Origin: Candidatus Palauibacter rhopaloidicola
GTDB taxonomy: Bacteria > Gemmatimonadota > Gemmatimonadetes > Palauibacterales > Palauibacteraceae
Direction: 5' to 3'
DNA length: 52,491 bases
Assembly: GCA_026914155.1 (NCBI GenBank)
Contig: JAPPGH010000048.1
Coordinates: 1-52,491 of the forward strand
Under the pieces are notes generated by a model that saw nothing but the letters and a program-made list of their open reading frames with translations, did not search any database and was not told the DNA's origin. Of the stretch, positions 41,431 to 50,806 are shown one piece after another. Position 1 is the first letter of the stretch. Each line of letters starts with the position of its first letter. The position numbers and the translations under genes were made by a program.

Positions 41431-43725
41431 ATGACGTCCATTGGCAGTGTCGCTCCCCTCCGGCATGTGCTTCTCCTCCTTCCGGTTCTGATTCTCGCCT
41501 GCGGAGACACGGGAACGGTGGTCGACGAGGCACCTCCGCCGGTACCCACGACGCTGGCAATCACACCTCCTTCCGCCGTGCTGGCTTCCCTCGGGCAGAC
41601 CGTCCACTTGACTGCGACCGTCCGCGACCAGACCGGCGCTCCCATGACCGGCGTCGCCGTCAACTGGGCAAGCAGCGACGCAGGAATCGTCACTGTGGAC
41701 GCTTCCGGGGTCGTTACGGCGGTCGGAAACGGAGCTACCAACGTGACCGCCACCGTCCGGGGCGGCGGGGCTTCCGGGAGTGCGGCGATAGCCGTTGAAC
41801 AGCAGGTCGCCGAGGTGCGGTTGACCCCGGATTCTCTGGTTCTCCGGGCGATCGGCGCGACGCGGCAGATGTCGGCAGAGGTCATCGATGCGAACGGTCA
41901 TTCGGTGGCGAATGCTGGAGTCGCCTGGGAGTCGAGCGATGAAGCGGTTGTTACGGTCAGCCGCGACGGGCTGGTCACGGCCACGGGCAACGGCAGCGCT
42001 CAGGTAACGGCTACGGCCGATCAGGCGTCGGCCGTAGCGGACTTCTCCGTCGAGCAGGAGACCGCCGAAGTGCGGTTGACCCCGGATTCCACCGTTCTCC
42101 GGGCGATCGGCGACACGCTGCGGATATCCGCAGAGGTGCTCGACGCGAACGGTCATTCAGTGGCGGGTTCCGGAGTCGCCTGGGAATCGAGTGATGAAGC
42201 GGTTGTCACCGTCACCGGCGAGGGGCTGGTCACGGCCACAGGCAACGGCAGCGCTCAGGTAACGGCTTCGGCCGATCGGGCGTCGAGCATCGCTGACCTG
42301 TCCGTGCAGCAGGAAGCCGCCGAGGTGCGGTTGACGCCGGATCCCCGCATCTTCCGGGCTCTCGGGGAAACGTTCCAGTTGTCCGCGGAAGTCGTGGACG
42401 CGAACGGCCATCCGATCGCGGACGCGACCGTCACCTGGGCTTCCGACGACGAGTCGGTCGTCACCGTCAGTTCGTCGGGGCTGGTGACCGCAGTCGGAAA
42501 CGGCAGCGCTACGGTTTCGGCGTCGTCCGACCCGGTGTCGGCGACCGTGAATTTCACCGTGGAGCAAGAGGTGGCATCGCTGACCGTCTCTCCCGACTCC
42601 GCAGTGCTCAGCCCACGGGAAACGCTGCGGTTGACCGCGGACGTACGGGATGCAAACGGGAATGCGGTCACGGATGCCGACGTCACCTGGCTGTCCGACG
42701 ACGAATCGGTCGCGACGGTGGACGCAGCCGGCCTGGTGACCGGGGTACGCCCGGGATCAGCCGGGATCTCGGCGCAGTTGCCCGCCTCGAGCCTGACCGC
42801 GAGCGCCCGCATCGTAGTCCAGAACCGGGACCGGGCGGCGCTCGTCGCTCTCTACAACGCGACCGGCGGGGCGACCTGGACGAACAGCGAAAACTGGCTG
42901 ACGGATCAGCCGATCGGCACCTGGCGTGGTGTGGTCACCGACGTGGAGGGACGGGTTACCTCGTTGAATCTCCAGGTCAACGGACTGGTGGGACCCCTCC
43001 CTGATGAACTCCGGCACCTCACCGGGCTTCATACCCTCAACCTGTCGGCCAACGGCCTGAATGGGACGCTGCCGCCCTACCTGGCCGAATTCGCGGACCT
43101 TGAAGAACTGAACCTGGTGTCGAACCACTTTTCAGGTCCGATTCCGAGCGAATTGTCCAACCTCGCGAGGCTCCGAAGTCTGCGACTCCACGGCAACAGA
43201 TTCTCCGGCTCGATCCCTCCCGAACTCGGCCGACTGGTCAACCTCGAGGACCTGGGGCTCTCCGGCAATCGACTGACCGGCACGATTCCGGCGAACCTCG
43301 GCAACCTCTCCCGCCTCAACGAGCTCAGGCTGCATGGGAATCTACTTTTGGGTCCCATTCCCACCACCCTGGGCAGGCTCACGCACCTCCGGCTATTGAG
43401 CCTCTGCTGCAATCAGCTGACGGGTGAGATCCCCGACGAACTTGGTGCGTTGGCGTCGCTCACGTTTCTCGGGCTTCATTACAACCAGTTGTCCGGGCCC
43501 GTGCCTCACGAGCTGGGGGGGCTCCATAGGCTTCAGAGGCTCTACCTCCGCAGCAACGAGCAACTGACGGGACCGCTCCCGCAGCAGTTCGTGCATCTGC
43601 CGCTCCAGGTGTTCAACTGGGTGTCCACCGACCTGTGTTCTCCCGCCAATGCCCGTTTCCAGGAATGGCTGGCAGGCATCGACCGCCACGAAGGCGAAGG
43701 CGTGTGCTCGAGTTCGGCGCCCTGA
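41431..43725 (+). CDS. surface lipoprotein with five Big2 domains and plant-type leucine-rich repeats
   Basis: 764 residues, start ATG 41431 behind GGAGGG. The signal ends LLLLPVLILACGD, a lipobox. Residues 40-465 hold five Big2 (bacterial Ig-like 2) repeats of about 85 residues; two and three are nearly identical, also in DNA. From about 470 comes an LRR cap (DRAALVALYNATGGATWTNS) and then eight or nine repeats of the GxIPxxLGxLxxLxxLxLxxN type seen in plant receptor proteins, closing with CSPANARFQEWLAGI and a paired Cys. Proteins of this sort are thought to mediate contact with hosts or other cells in symbiotic lineages. Exposed at the surface, ligand unknown. Confidence 0.88.
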   Translation: MTSIGSVAPLRHVLLLLPVLILACGDTGTVVDEAPPPVPTTLAITPPSAVLASLGQTVHLTATVRDQTGAPMTGVAVNWASSDAGIVTVDASGVVTAVGNGATNVTATVRGGGASGSAAIAVEQQVAEVRLTPDSLVLRAIGATRQMSAEVIDANGHSVANAGVAWESSDEAVVTVSRDGLVTATGNGSAQVTATADQASAVADFSVEQETAEVRLTPDSTVLRAIGDTLRISAEVLDANGHSVAGSGVAWESSDEAVVTVTGEGLVTATGNGSAQVTASADRASSIADLSVQQEAAEVRLTPDPRIFRALGETFQLSAEVVDANGHPIADATVTWASDDESVVTVSSSGLVTAVGNGSATVSASSDPVSATVNFTVEQEVASLTVSPDSAVLSPRETLRLTADVRDANGNAVTDADVTWLSDDESVATVDAAGLVTGVRPGSAGISAQLPASSLTASARIVVQNRDRAALVALYNATGGATWTNSENWLTDQPIGTWRGVVTDVEGRVTSLNLQVNGLVGPLPDELRHLTGLHTLNLSANGLNGTLPPYLAEFADLEELNLVSNHFSGPIPSELSNLARLRSLRLHGNRFSGSIPPELGRLVNLEDLGLSGNRLTGTIPANLGNLSRLNELRLHGNLLLGPIPTTLGRLTHLRLLSLCCNQLTGEIPDELGALASLTFLGLHYNQLSGPVPHELGGLHRLQRLYLRSNEQLTGPLPQQFVHLPLQVFNWVSTDLCSPANARFQEWLAGIDRHEGEGVCSSSAP

Positions 43726-43842
43726 ATGAGCCTTCCCGGTCCGTCACGCCGTCCCCTTGAAACAGCGTCCGCCGGTGGAGGATAACGAAATCCGGCGAAG
43801 GGCGACGCGGACTCTGCCGGGCCCCCAGGGACAGGCGCGCCC

Positions 43843-44397
43843 CTACAACTTCGGCAGCGTAACCCCTTTCTGGTCCTGGTACTTGCCCTTCCGGTCCGCG
43901 TACGCGATGCGCGGCTCCCGGTCTCCCTGCAGGAATAGCAGTTGGGCGATGCCCTCATTCGCGTAGATCTTCGCGGGCAGCGGCGTCGTGTTCGAAATCT
44001 CAAGCGTCAGGTGGCCGCACCAGGTGGGCTCGAGCGGGGTCACGTTCACGATGATCCCGCAGCGCGCGTACGTCGACTTGCCCACGCACACCACCAGCGT
44101 GTCCCGCGGGATGCGGAAGTACTCGACGGTGCGCCCCAGGGCGAAGGAGTTGGGCGGGATGATGCACGCATCCTCGGGGATGTCCACGAACGAGCGGTCG
44201 TCGAAGCGCTTGGGATCGACGATCACGTTGTGGACGTTGGTGAACACCTTGAAGTCGGCGGCGACGCGGATGTCGTAGCCGTAGGACGACAGGCCGTACG
44301 AGATGCATCCATCGCGCACCTGTCCGGCCTCGAACGGCTCGATCATCCCGTGCTCCTCCGCCATCTCCTGAATCCAGTGGTCGCTTCGGATGGGCAT
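43843..44397 (-). CDS. dcd: dCTP deaminase
   Basis: 184 residues of the trimeric Dcd/dUTPase family. Visible motifs: [50 protein letters not shown] (with the catalytic Glu and a Ser/Arg pair) and [20 protein letters not shown]. It converts dCTP to dUTP for thymidylate synthesis. Length matches the family (about 185). Convergent with the LRR gene, divergent from the exported protein at 44623. Confidence 0.95.
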   Translation of the reverse strand: MPIRSDHWIQEMAEEHGMIEPFEAGQVRDGCISYGLSSYGYDIRVAADFKVFTNVHNVIVDPKRFDDRSFVDIPEDACIIPPNSFALGRTVEYFRIPRDTLVVCVGKSTYARCGIIVNVTPLEPTWCGHLTLEISNTTPLPAKIYANEGIAQLLFLQGDREPRIAYADRKGKYQDQKGVTLPKL

Positions 44398-44622
44398 GCG
44401 GGGTCGCGGGGGATGGGGTCGAGGAAGATGTCCGCCGGGCGCCGGCGCGCGGCCCGCGGCGAACGATGGCGAGGCAACATAGGAAGACGGCTTCCAGATG
44501 CCAAACCGCGGCCCCCGAGTCGGCGCTGCATTGGATCGCCCGCCCGTGGTGCATTATTTTGGCGACGATATGGTTTGCCGAATCGTAAACACCTGTTGAG
44601 GGATTTTCGGGGGAGGCCCGGG

Positions 44623-45405
44623 ATGCGTGTGACTTCAAGCCTGCTGACGCTGCTCGTGGCGCTCGCCCTTGGCGGGGGCGCCGAACTCTCCGCCCAGACC
44701 GGCTCCGGCCCCGACTCCGCCGACCCGGAGGCGATGGCGCTCGTGGACGCCTGGATCGAATCGGTGGGCGGCATGGACACCTACGCCGGGTTCCACAGCG
44801 CCCGCTACACCTTCACCACCGAGCTCTACGACCCCGAGACCGGCCGCATGCGGCGCGCCCGCCCGCGCTATGTGACCATCGCGCGCACCGACATGGGCGA
44901 GCTGGCGCGCATCGACCGCTGGGAGGGCAACGACTACATCGAGCAGGGCTGGGACGGGGTCGCCGACTGGGCTCTCCGCAACGGCGAGCCGCTCGAACCC
45001 GGCGACCGCGACCGCGACGAGGTCCGCTACGTTTCCGGCGACGTCAACTACTGGATGGCGCTCCCCTTCAAGCTGCGCGACCCGGGCGTGAACCTCGCCT
45101 ACCAGGGGCGCGATGCCCAGGACCGCCACGACGTCATCGTCACCTTCGGCGAGGGCGTCGGGAGCGACGTCTGGCACTACTACTTCGAGGACGGGCGCAC
45201 CTGGCCGGTCGAGGTAACCTACCAGACCGGGGGAACCGGCGGCACCGACCACAACCGCTGGACGGACCTGCGCACCGACGAGGGCTACCCCTACGTCGGC
45301 GCCCGCGTCCACGTCAGGCAGGGCCGGGTGTGGAAGATCCTGCGCATGAGCGAAGTTGAGATCAACCCCGAAGACCTCGACATGGCGGTGTTCTCGCGCC
45401 CGTAG
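44623..45405 (+). CDS. exported protein of unknown function, lipoprotein-sorting-like fold
   Basis: 260 residues from ATG 44623 with a GGGGGAGG ribosome site. A signal peptide (LLTLLVALALGGGAELSAQ) precedes a mature part with EAMALVDAWIESVGGMDTYA and beta strands (HSARYTFTTELYD, RARPRYVTIARTD) as in outer-membrane lipoprotein-sorting-like or DUF6503-type proteins. Probably periplasmic and lipid- or metabolite-binding; that is inference. It stands alone, convergent with mdh, whose stop is 82 bp away. Confidence 0.75.
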   Translation: MRVTSSLLTLLVALALGGGAELSAQTGSGPDSADPEAMALVDAWIESVGGMDTYAGFHSARYTFTTELYDPETGRMRRARPRYVTIARTDMGELARIDRWEGNDYIEQGWDGVADWALRNGEPLEPGDRDRDEVRYVSGDVNYWMALPFKLRDPGVNLAYQGRDAQDRHDVIVTFGEGVGSDVWHYYFEDGRTWPVEVTYQTGGTGGTDHNRWTDLRTDEGYPYVGARVHVRQGRVWKILRMSEVEINPEDLDMAVFSRP

Positions 45406-45486
45406 AGGCCCGCAAGCGTCCCGGAATCACATCCCGGGGCCCGCGGCCCGAGACATCCTCGGACGCCGTTCCGGACACCGCCGTCT

Positions 45487-46416
45487 CTAGCTGAGCGCCC
45501 CCATCGTCGACCGCACGTGCTCGGCGCTGCCGTCGAGCATCGCCTGCTCCTCGTCGGAGAGCGTCAGTTCGACCACCTCCACCAGCCCGCCCCGTCCCAG
45601 CTTGCACGGCACCCCGAGGAAGATGCCCTCCTGGCCGTACTCGCCCTGCAGGTAGGCCGCGCACGGCAGGATGCGCCGCTTGTTCTTCACGATTGCCTCG
45701 GCCATCTGCACGGCGGCCGCCGAGGGCGCGTAATAGGCGCTCCCCGTCTTCAGGTACCCGACGATCTCCGCGCCCCCGTTGCGAGTGCGGTCGATCAGGG
45801 CGTCGATGCGCTCGCGCGGCAGCAGCTCCGTCAGCGGGATGCCGCTCACCGAGGTGTAGTTTACCAGCGGCACCATGGTGTCGCCGTGCCCGCCCAGCAC
45901 CAGCGCCTGGATATCCTCCACGCTTACGTCCAGTTCGAGCGCCACGAACGAGCGGTAGCGGGCCGTGTCCAGCACCCCGGCCATGCCGATCACGCGCTCG
46001 CGCGGGAATCCCGTGGTGTCGAGCGCCACGTAGGCCATGACGTCGAGCGGATTCGAGACCATCATGATGATCGAGTCGGGCGCAACCCGCGCGATCTCCG
46101 ACGACACCGAACTCACGATGCGCGCGTTGGTGTTCAGCAGATCGTCGCGCGACATGCCCGGCTTGCGCGCGATGCCGGCGGTGACGATGAAGATGTCGGA
46201 CCCCGCCGCGGGCTCGTAATCGTTCGCCCCCACGACGCGCGTGTCGAACCCCTCGATGGGCGCGCTCTCCCACTGGTCCAGCGCCTTGCCCTGGGGGATG
46301 CCGTCGATGATGTCGATGAGGACGACTTCCTCCGCCAGCTCCTTCTCCGCCAGCCGCTGGGCGCAGCTCTCGCCCACATGGCCCGCGCCAACCACGGTGA
46401 TCTTTCGTGCGCTCAT
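45487..46416 (-). CDS. mdh: malate dehydrogenase (LDH-like type)
   Basis: 309 residues. NAD-binding [20 protein letters not shown], the mobile-loop arginine [12 protein letters not shown] that selects malate over lactate, [10 protein letters not shown] with the substrate Asn/Asp, and the catalytic His in [14 protein letters not shown]. Oxidises malate to oxaloacetate in the citric acid cycle. It is of the LDH-like (bacterial tetrameric) kind. Oddly DQWESAP replaces the commoner DMYEAAP near residue 47; this should not affect catalysis. Same strand as moaA but separated by 170 bp with no clear promoter. Confidence 0.95.
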   Translation of the reverse strand: MSARKITVVGAGHVGESCAQRLAEKELAEEVVLIDIIDGIPQGKALDQWESAPIEGFDTRVVGANDYEPAAGSDIFIVTAGIARKPGMSRDDLLNTNARIVSSVSSEIARVAPDSIIMMVSNPLDVMAYVALDTTGFPRERVIGMAGVLDTARYRSFVALELDVSVEDIQALVLGGHGDTMVPLVNYTSVSGIPLTELLPRERIDALIDRTRNGGAEIVGYLKTGSAYYAPSAAAVQMAEAIVKNKRRILPCAAYLQGEYGQEGIFLGVPCKLGRGGLVEVVELTLSDEEQAMLDGSAEHVRSTMGALS

Positions 46417-46587
46417 GGAATTCTCGGAATCCTCCTCGGGAAGGGGTTCGACCAGGCATTCCGAACGAGAGGTTCGGGAAATGGCAGGGATGTTCGGGGA
46501 GTACGGTCGCGGCGCGGCGTGGCTCGCCCTGGATCGGTGGTGCGGCTCACGGACGCGGTTCGGCGGAGGCGGTGTCCCGGCGGGTCA

Positions 46588-47637
46588 CTACCCGCCGGTC
46601 TGGCTCAGCGCGATCAAGCCGCCGGAGCCCTCGGTGCTCCCCTGCACCAGCCAGTGTCGCTCGGGCTTGATGCGCAGGGTCTCCTCGACGAGCGGACGGA
46701 TGTCCTCGCCCTGGCGCAGCGCGCTCCGCAGGTCGGTCTGGATTGAACCGAACAGGCACGGCCTGAGCTGGCCGTCCGCGGTGAGCCGCATGCGGTTGCA
46801 GCGGTCGCAGAAGTTGTGGCTCATGGGGGTGATGACCCCGATGGTGCCGGGCGCGCCGTCGAAGCGGTAGTAGGTCGCGGGGCCGTTGCCCAGCGGGCCC
46901 TGTACGGGCTTGAGGTCGCCGAGCTCGCGCACCCGCTCGAGCGCTTCGTTGCACGAGATGAAGCTGTCCGCCGACAGGTCGGTGTTCGAGCCGGTGGGCA
47001 TGATCTCGATGAAGCGGATGTGCCAGGGGCGCTCGCGGGTGATGGCCGCGAAGTCGGCGATCTCGTCGTCGTTGGAGTCGCGCATCAGCACGACGTTGAT
47101 CTTGATCGGCTCGAAGCCCACCGCCTCGGCCGCAGCCAGCCCGCGCAGCACCTTGTCGAGGGTGCCGGGACGCCGGGCGATGGTGTCGGCACGGTCCGCG
47201 CGCAGCGAGTCGAGCGAGATGTTGACCCGGTCGACGCCCGCCGCCTTCAGCTCCTCGGCCTGGTCCTCGAGCAGCACCGCGTTGGTGGACAGGGCGATGT
47301 TCTCGATCCCGTCGATGGCGGAGAGCATCCGGATCAGGGAGGAGAGGTCGCGCCGCACCAGCGGCTCGCCCCCGGTGATGCGCAGCCGCCTGAGCCCCAT
47401 CTTCGCCATCACGCGCACCACGCGCGCGATCTCCTCGTAGTCCAGGATCTCGTCGCGCTTGAGCCAGGGCAGCCCCTCGACGGGCATGCAGTAGACGCAG
47501 CGCAGGTTGCACTTGTCGGTGACCGAGATGCGCAGGTACTCGATGCGCCGCCCGAAGGAGTCCACCATGGAGCGCGAGGCGGCGGCGGCCGGAAGGCTTC
47601 GCACGCTCGAAGAGTCCGGCTTGGTCTCAGGCATCAT
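46588..47637 (-). CDS. moaA: GTP 3',8-cyclase, molybdenum cofactor synthesis
   Basis: About 349 residues. The radical-SAM cluster CNLRCVYC near residues 43-50 and the second cluster CDRCNRMRLTADGQLRPCLF near 285 mark MoaA, which with MoaC makes cyclic pyranopterin monophosphate from GTP. Also RITGGEPLVRRDL and the GG-like C-terminus ALSQTGG required for activity. Start at ATG 47637 avoids overlap with moaE, which the frame start at 47706 would cause; an ATG one codon later is equivalent. moaE and moaD lie upstream on the same strand, so this is a cofactor operon without moaC in view. Confidence 0.95.
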   Translation of the reverse strand: MMPETKPDSSSVRSLPAAAASRSMVDSFGRRIEYLRISVTDKCNLRCVYCMPVEGLPWLKRDEILDYEEIARVVRVMAKMGLRRLRITGGEPLVRRDLSSLIRMLSAIDGIENIALSTNAVLLEDQAEELKAAGVDRVNISLDSLRADRADTIARRPGTLDKVLRGLAAAEAVGFEPIKINVVLMRDSNDDEIADFAAITRERPWHIRFIEIMPTGSNTDLSADSFISCNEALERVRELGDLKPVQGPLGNGPATYYRFDGAPGTIGVITPMSHNFCDRCNRMRLTADGQLRPCLFGSIQTDLRSALRQGEDIRPLVEETLRIKPERHWLVQGSTEGSGGLIALSQTGG

Positions 47638-47665
47638 CGGACGCTCCCTGGTCCGGGGCGGACGG

Positions 47666-48133
47666 TCACGGGTCGCCGGCGCCGGAGTGCGGGGCCGGAC
47701 TTCCATCGGCAGGAGGAACCGTACCCCTCACCCACTCGGCGGCTCCCTCAACGTAAAACTCCTTTTTCCACACCGGAAGCCGCCGCTTGATCTCTTCCAT
47801 CACGTAGCGCGACGCGCCGTAGGCCTCCGCCCGGTGCGGGCTCGAGACCGCAACCACCACGCTCACCTCGCCGATCTCGAGCGCTCCCAGGCGGTGCGTG
47901 ACCGCCAGGTTGGGGGTGGAGAAGCGCTCGCTCGCCTCCTCCGCGATGCGGCGCAGCACTTCGAGCGCCATCTCCTCGTAGCCCTCGTACTGCATCCCGG
48001 AGACCGAGCGCCCGTCGGCGTGGTTGCGCACGGTCCCGAGGAACAGGAGCACGGCGCCGTCCTCGGGTGAGCCCACCCGCGCCAGCAGACGTGCCGGGTC
48101 GAGCGGGTCGGCGGTGACCTCCGCGTAGGGCAT
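47666..48133 (-). CDS. moaE: molybdopterin synthase catalytic subunit
   Basis: 155 residues. Conserved GAVLLFLGTVRNHADGRSV, QYEGYEEMA, THRLGALEIGEVSVVVAVSS, HRAEAY and the active-site KRRLPVWKKEFY. Together with MoaD it inserts two sulfurs into the precursor made by MoaA. The last 20 residues are Pro/Gly-rich and probably disordered. Sits 8 bp after moaD and 28 bp before moaA. Confidence 0.95.
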   Translation of the reverse strand: MPYAEVTADPLDPARLLARVGSPEDGAVLLFLGTVRNHADGRSVSGMQYEGYEEMALEVLRRIAEEASERFSTPNLAVTHRLGALEIGEVSVVVAVSSPHRAEAYGASRYVMEEIKRRLPVWKKEFYVEGAAEWVRGTVPPADGSPAPHSGAGDP

Positions 48134-48141
48134 TGCCTGCG

Positions 48142-48387
48142 TTATCCGCCGGCCACCGGCGGGATGAAGGCCACCTCGTCTCCGTCGCGGAGCCCCGTCT
48201 CCGGAGGCGCGTACTCGAGGTTGACCGCGACCGCCGGCCTGGGCGGAAGCGCGCCGAACGACGGTCCCCGCTCGCGCAGGGTGTCGATGAGATCGGCGAC
48301 CGTGGCCCCCTCGGGGAGGTCCACCTCGGCCCCCGAGGCGCCGGTCAGCTCGCGATACGCGGCGAAGAAGCGCGCGTGGACCCGCAC
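48142..48387 (-). CDS. moaD: molybdopterin synthase sulfur-carrier subunit
   Basis: 81 residues of ubiquitin-like fold ending in FIPPVAGG; the terminal GG is the site that becomes a thiocarboxylate. I start it at GTG 48387 (VRVHARFFAAYRELTG), since the longer frame to 48555 runs into the HU gene. The gap to HU is 16 bp. Works with MoaE. Confidence 0.92.
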   Translation of the reverse strand: MRVHARFFAAYRELTGASGAEVDLPEGATVADLIDTLRERGPSFGALPPRPAVAVNLEYAPPETGLRDGDEVAFIPPVAGG

Positions 48388-48403
48388 GGGAAGGTCCCCG
48401 CGC

Positions 48404-48700
48404 TCAGCCGCCGTCGTCCAGACGAACGACCTGGGAGCGGAGCAGCCTGGACGGCTTGAAGACGGGGACCGCGCGGGCGGGCACGCGCACGGGATCTCCC
48501 GTCCGTGGATTGCGCGCCATCCGTGCCTTGCGCCGGCGTACCTTGAAGGTGCCAAAGCCCCTGATCTCGATGTTCTCGCCGCTCGCCACGGCCTGCTTGA
48601 TGGCGTTCAGGAAGCCATCCACCACCAGAGCGCAGTCCTTCCTCGTAACCCCGGGTCCAATGGCGTCCGCCACCTGCTGGACGAGATCGGCTTTGGTCAT
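48404..48700 (-). CDS. HU/IHF-family DNA-binding protein
   Basis: About 98 residues from ATG 48700 (MTKADLVQQVADAIG). Core IEIRGFGTFKVRRRKARMAR and the beta-arm RNPRTGDPVRVPARAVPVFK that wraps the minor groove are intact. It bends DNA and compacts the nucleoid. The sequence is closer to IHF-like members in the arm, but alpha, beta or HU cannot be told apart. Upstream is a plausible sigma-70 promoter at 48840-48868; the mo genes follow and may be transcribed through. Confidence 0.93.
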   Translation of the reverse strand: MTKADLVQQVADAIGPGVTRKDCALVVDGFLNAIKQAVASGENIEIRGFGTFKVRRRKARMARNPRTGDPVRVPARAVPVFKPSRLLRSQVVRLDDGG

Positions 48701-48839
48701 GCGAAACCTGTGGGGAATCAGTCGCTGATTGGAAGGCGACATTCGCCGGGGATCCGCACCCCTTTCTACGAAAATGTCGCACGATTTCGTGTTTTTGTCT
48801 TACGACGAATCGGCCAAACCGACGCGCGGCACGGGGGTT

Positions 48840-48868
48840 AGGGTACGGGCAATCCGGGGGAGCGTCAA
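48840..48868 (-). promoter_or_regulatory. candidate sigma-70 promoter for the HU-moaDEA unit
   Basis: On the minus strand, TTGACG at 48868-48863 and TACCCT at 48845-48840 are 17 bp apart. It would give a leader of about 130 bases before HU. The -10 matches consensus at only part of its positions. Confidence 0.4.
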
Positions 48869-48892
48869 GGCAAGGCGGCGCGCCCCCGACGG

Positions 48893-50014
48893 CTAACCGG
48901 CCGCCTCCATCAGCGAAACGAAGTCGTCGAACAGGTAGCGGCTGTCGTGCGGGCCGGGCGCCGCCTCGGGATGGTACTGCACGCAGAAGACCGGGAGGGA
49001 GCGGTGGGCCATCCCCTCCACGGTGCCGTCGTAGAGGTTGAGGTGGGTCAGGCGCAGTTCCGGTGCTCCCGGGATCGCGTCCCCGTCTCCGCCCCTGACC
49101 GCGAAGCCGTGGTTCTGCGAGGTGATCTCCACCGTGCCCAGGTCCAGGTTGCGCACCGGGTGGTTGGCACCGTGATGCCCGAAGGGCAGCTTGAACGTCT
49201 CCGCGCCGAAGGCGCGCGCGATGAGCTGGTGCCCGAGGCAGATCCCGAACACCGGGACGCCGTCGTGCGCGCACCGGCGGATGGTCCCGATGGCCATCTC
49301 CACCGCAGCGGGGTCGCCCGGGCCGTTCGACACGAAGAGCCCGTCCGGCCGTTCGCGCGCGATCTCCTCGGCCGGCGTTTGCGCGGGGACGACGGTCACC
49401 TGGCAGCCGCGCTCGGACAGGAGCCGCGGCGAGTTGGCCTTCACCCCCAGGTCGTAGGCGAACACCCGAAAGCGCGCCGTGCCCGCCGGCTCAACCACGT
49501 AGCGCTCCGGCGTCGAGACCCCGCCGGCCAGGTCGAGCCCTTCCATGCGCGGATGGGCGCGGATGCGCTCGAGCAGCGTCTTCTCGTCGGTGTGGGCGTC
49601 GGCGATGGCCGCGCGCATGGCCCCCGCCGCGCGGATGTGGCGGGTCACCGCGCGCGTGTCCACCGCCTGGATGCCGACCACGCCGTGCCGGATCAGGTAG
49701 TCCTCCAGCCCGGAGGTGGCGCGCCACGAGCTGTGTGCGCGCGCGACCTCGCGCACCACGAAGCCGGCGGCGGCCGGACGCGCCGATTCCTGGTCGGCGT
49801 CGTTGACCCCGTAGTTGCCGATGAGCGGGTAGGTCATCGTCACCAGTTGCCCCGTGTAGGAGGGGTCGGTGAGGATTTCCTGATAGCCGGTCATCGCCGT
49901 GTTGAAGACGACCTCGCCGAGGGTTTCACCGCGCTTCCCCAGGAAAAACCCGTCGAAGCGCCGGCCATCCTCCAGGAGCAGACAGGCTTCGGCGCGCTTC
50001 GTGGTCCGGATCAA
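48893..50014 (-). CDS. carA: carbamoyl-phosphate synthase small (glutaminase) subunit
   Basis: 373 residues starting at TTG 50014 (IRTTKRAEACLLLEDGRRFDG); no ATG is available near. N-terminal CarA domain has VVFNTAMTGYQEILTDPSY. The class I glutamine amidotransferase has FVSNGPGDPAA, the nucleophile in VFGICLGHQLIARAFG, SQNHGFAV and the catalytic His-Glu in VQYHPEAAPGPHD. It releases ammonia for carbamoyl phosphate (pyrimidine and arginine synthesis) and needs CarB, which is not in this window. Confidence 0.96.
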   Translation of the reverse strand: MIRTTKRAEACLLLEDGRRFDGFFLGKRGETLGEVVFNTAMTGYQEILTDPSYTGQLVTMTYPLIGNYGVNDADQESARPAAAGFVVREVARAHSSWRATSGLEDYLIRHGVVGIQAVDTRAVTRHIRAAGAMRAAIADAHTDEKTLLERIRAHPRMEGLDLAGGVSTPERYVVEPAGTARFRVFAYDLGVKANSPRLLSERGCQVTVVPAQTPAEEIARERPDGLFVSNGPGDPAAVEMAIGTIRRCAHDGVPVFGICLGHQLIARAFGAETFKLPFGHHGANHPVRNLDLGTVEITSQNHGFAVRGGDGDAIPGAPELRLTHLNLYDGTVEGMAHRSLPVFCVQYHPEAAPGPHDSRYLFDDFVSLMEAAG

Positions 50015-50130
50015 GGGCGGCGGATGGGTGGAGGGGCGGTTGCGCGGCTCGCGCAGAGCAGCGTCGGCAGGAATCTAGGAAAACGGCGGGCGGACCGCAC
50101 CACCCCGGACCCTTCCGTTAGATTGAGGGC

Positions 50131-50688
50131 ATGGTCCATATCCACGCCGACGAATCCTGCCTCGGGAACCAGTTCAAGGACCGGCAGCGGCCCGGGGGAG
50201 CCGCCGGACTGCTCGAGTTCTGGCGAGGCGACGCATGGGTTCGCAAGGATTTCTGGCTCTCCGAGGCCGACACGACCAACAATCGCATGGCGCTGATGAG
50301 CGCAATTGCGGGGCTCGGCGCGATCCGGCGGCCCAGCAGAATCCGCTTCGTCTCCGACAGCCAGTACCTGGTGCGCGGCATGAACGAGTGGGTGCGCGGC
50401 TGGCGCGCCCGTGGATGGAAGCGCAAGCGGGGCGCGGTCGAGAACGTCGAACTCTGGAAGCGGGCGCTCGTCCTGGCCGAATCCCACGAAGTGACCTGGG
50501 AGTGGGTCCGCGGACACTCGGGGAATCCCAGAAACGAGTACGTGCACGCCCTCGCGGTGCGCGCCGCGACCGAACAGCTCGACTCGGGGGGCGCGGTGGA
50601 CTCCGGCTTCGAGGAGTGGCTGGAGGAGCAGCGCGAGACGAAAAAGCGCTACTTCGATTTCTTCGAGGGGGCGCCGCCCGAGGACTGA
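50131..50688 (+). CDS. RNase HI-like protein with two catalytic acids replaced
   Basis: 185 residues with RNase H fold landmarks: IHADESCLGNQ (D7, first catalytic acid), TTNNRMALMSAI, RFVSDSQYLVRGMNEWVRGW (D76) and VRGHSGNPRNEYVHALAVRA. In active enzymes the second acid is a Glu in NNRMELM, here Ala54, and the fourth is an Asp in NERCDEL, here His139. So only two of four metal ligands are present. It may bind RNA-DNA hybrids without cutting, or use a changed site. Relatives with this pattern seem to exist in similar genomes (from memory). Length and all secondary-structure elements are normal. It is divergent from carA. Confidence 0.85.
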   Translation: MVHIHADESCLGNQFKDRQRPGGAAGLLEFWRGDAWVRKDFWLSEADTTNNRMALMSAIAGLGAIRRPSRIRFVSDSQYLVRGMNEWVRGWRARGWKRKRGAVENVELWKRALVLAESHEVTWEWVRGHSGNPRNEYVHALAVRAATEQLDSGGAVDSGFEEWLEEQRETKKRYFDFFEGAPPED

Positions 50689-50773
50689 AGGCTCGCCCGG
50701 GCACGGCGGGGACGGCAGCCTTCCGAGCGTCACGCTCGCAGGTGCGTCAAACGCGGGAAGGGTTAAACGAAGC

Positions 50774-50806
50774 GGCCCCCGGTTCGGCACACCGAACTCG
50801 GGGGCC
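50774..50806. terminator. strong stem-loop, likely terminator
   Basis: A GGCCCCC/GGGGGCC stem extends to about 13 pairs with one bulge around CACAC. Read leftward it is followed by GCTTCGTTT, a weak U-tract; read rightward by CTCTTCTC. It may end the candidate RNA on the minus strand, the RNase H-like transcript on the plus strand, or both. Confidence 0.6.

Noticed and set aside
42000..42320. near-identical DNA repeats considered as a mobile element
   Set aside because: They are in-frame Big2 domain repeats within one coding region.
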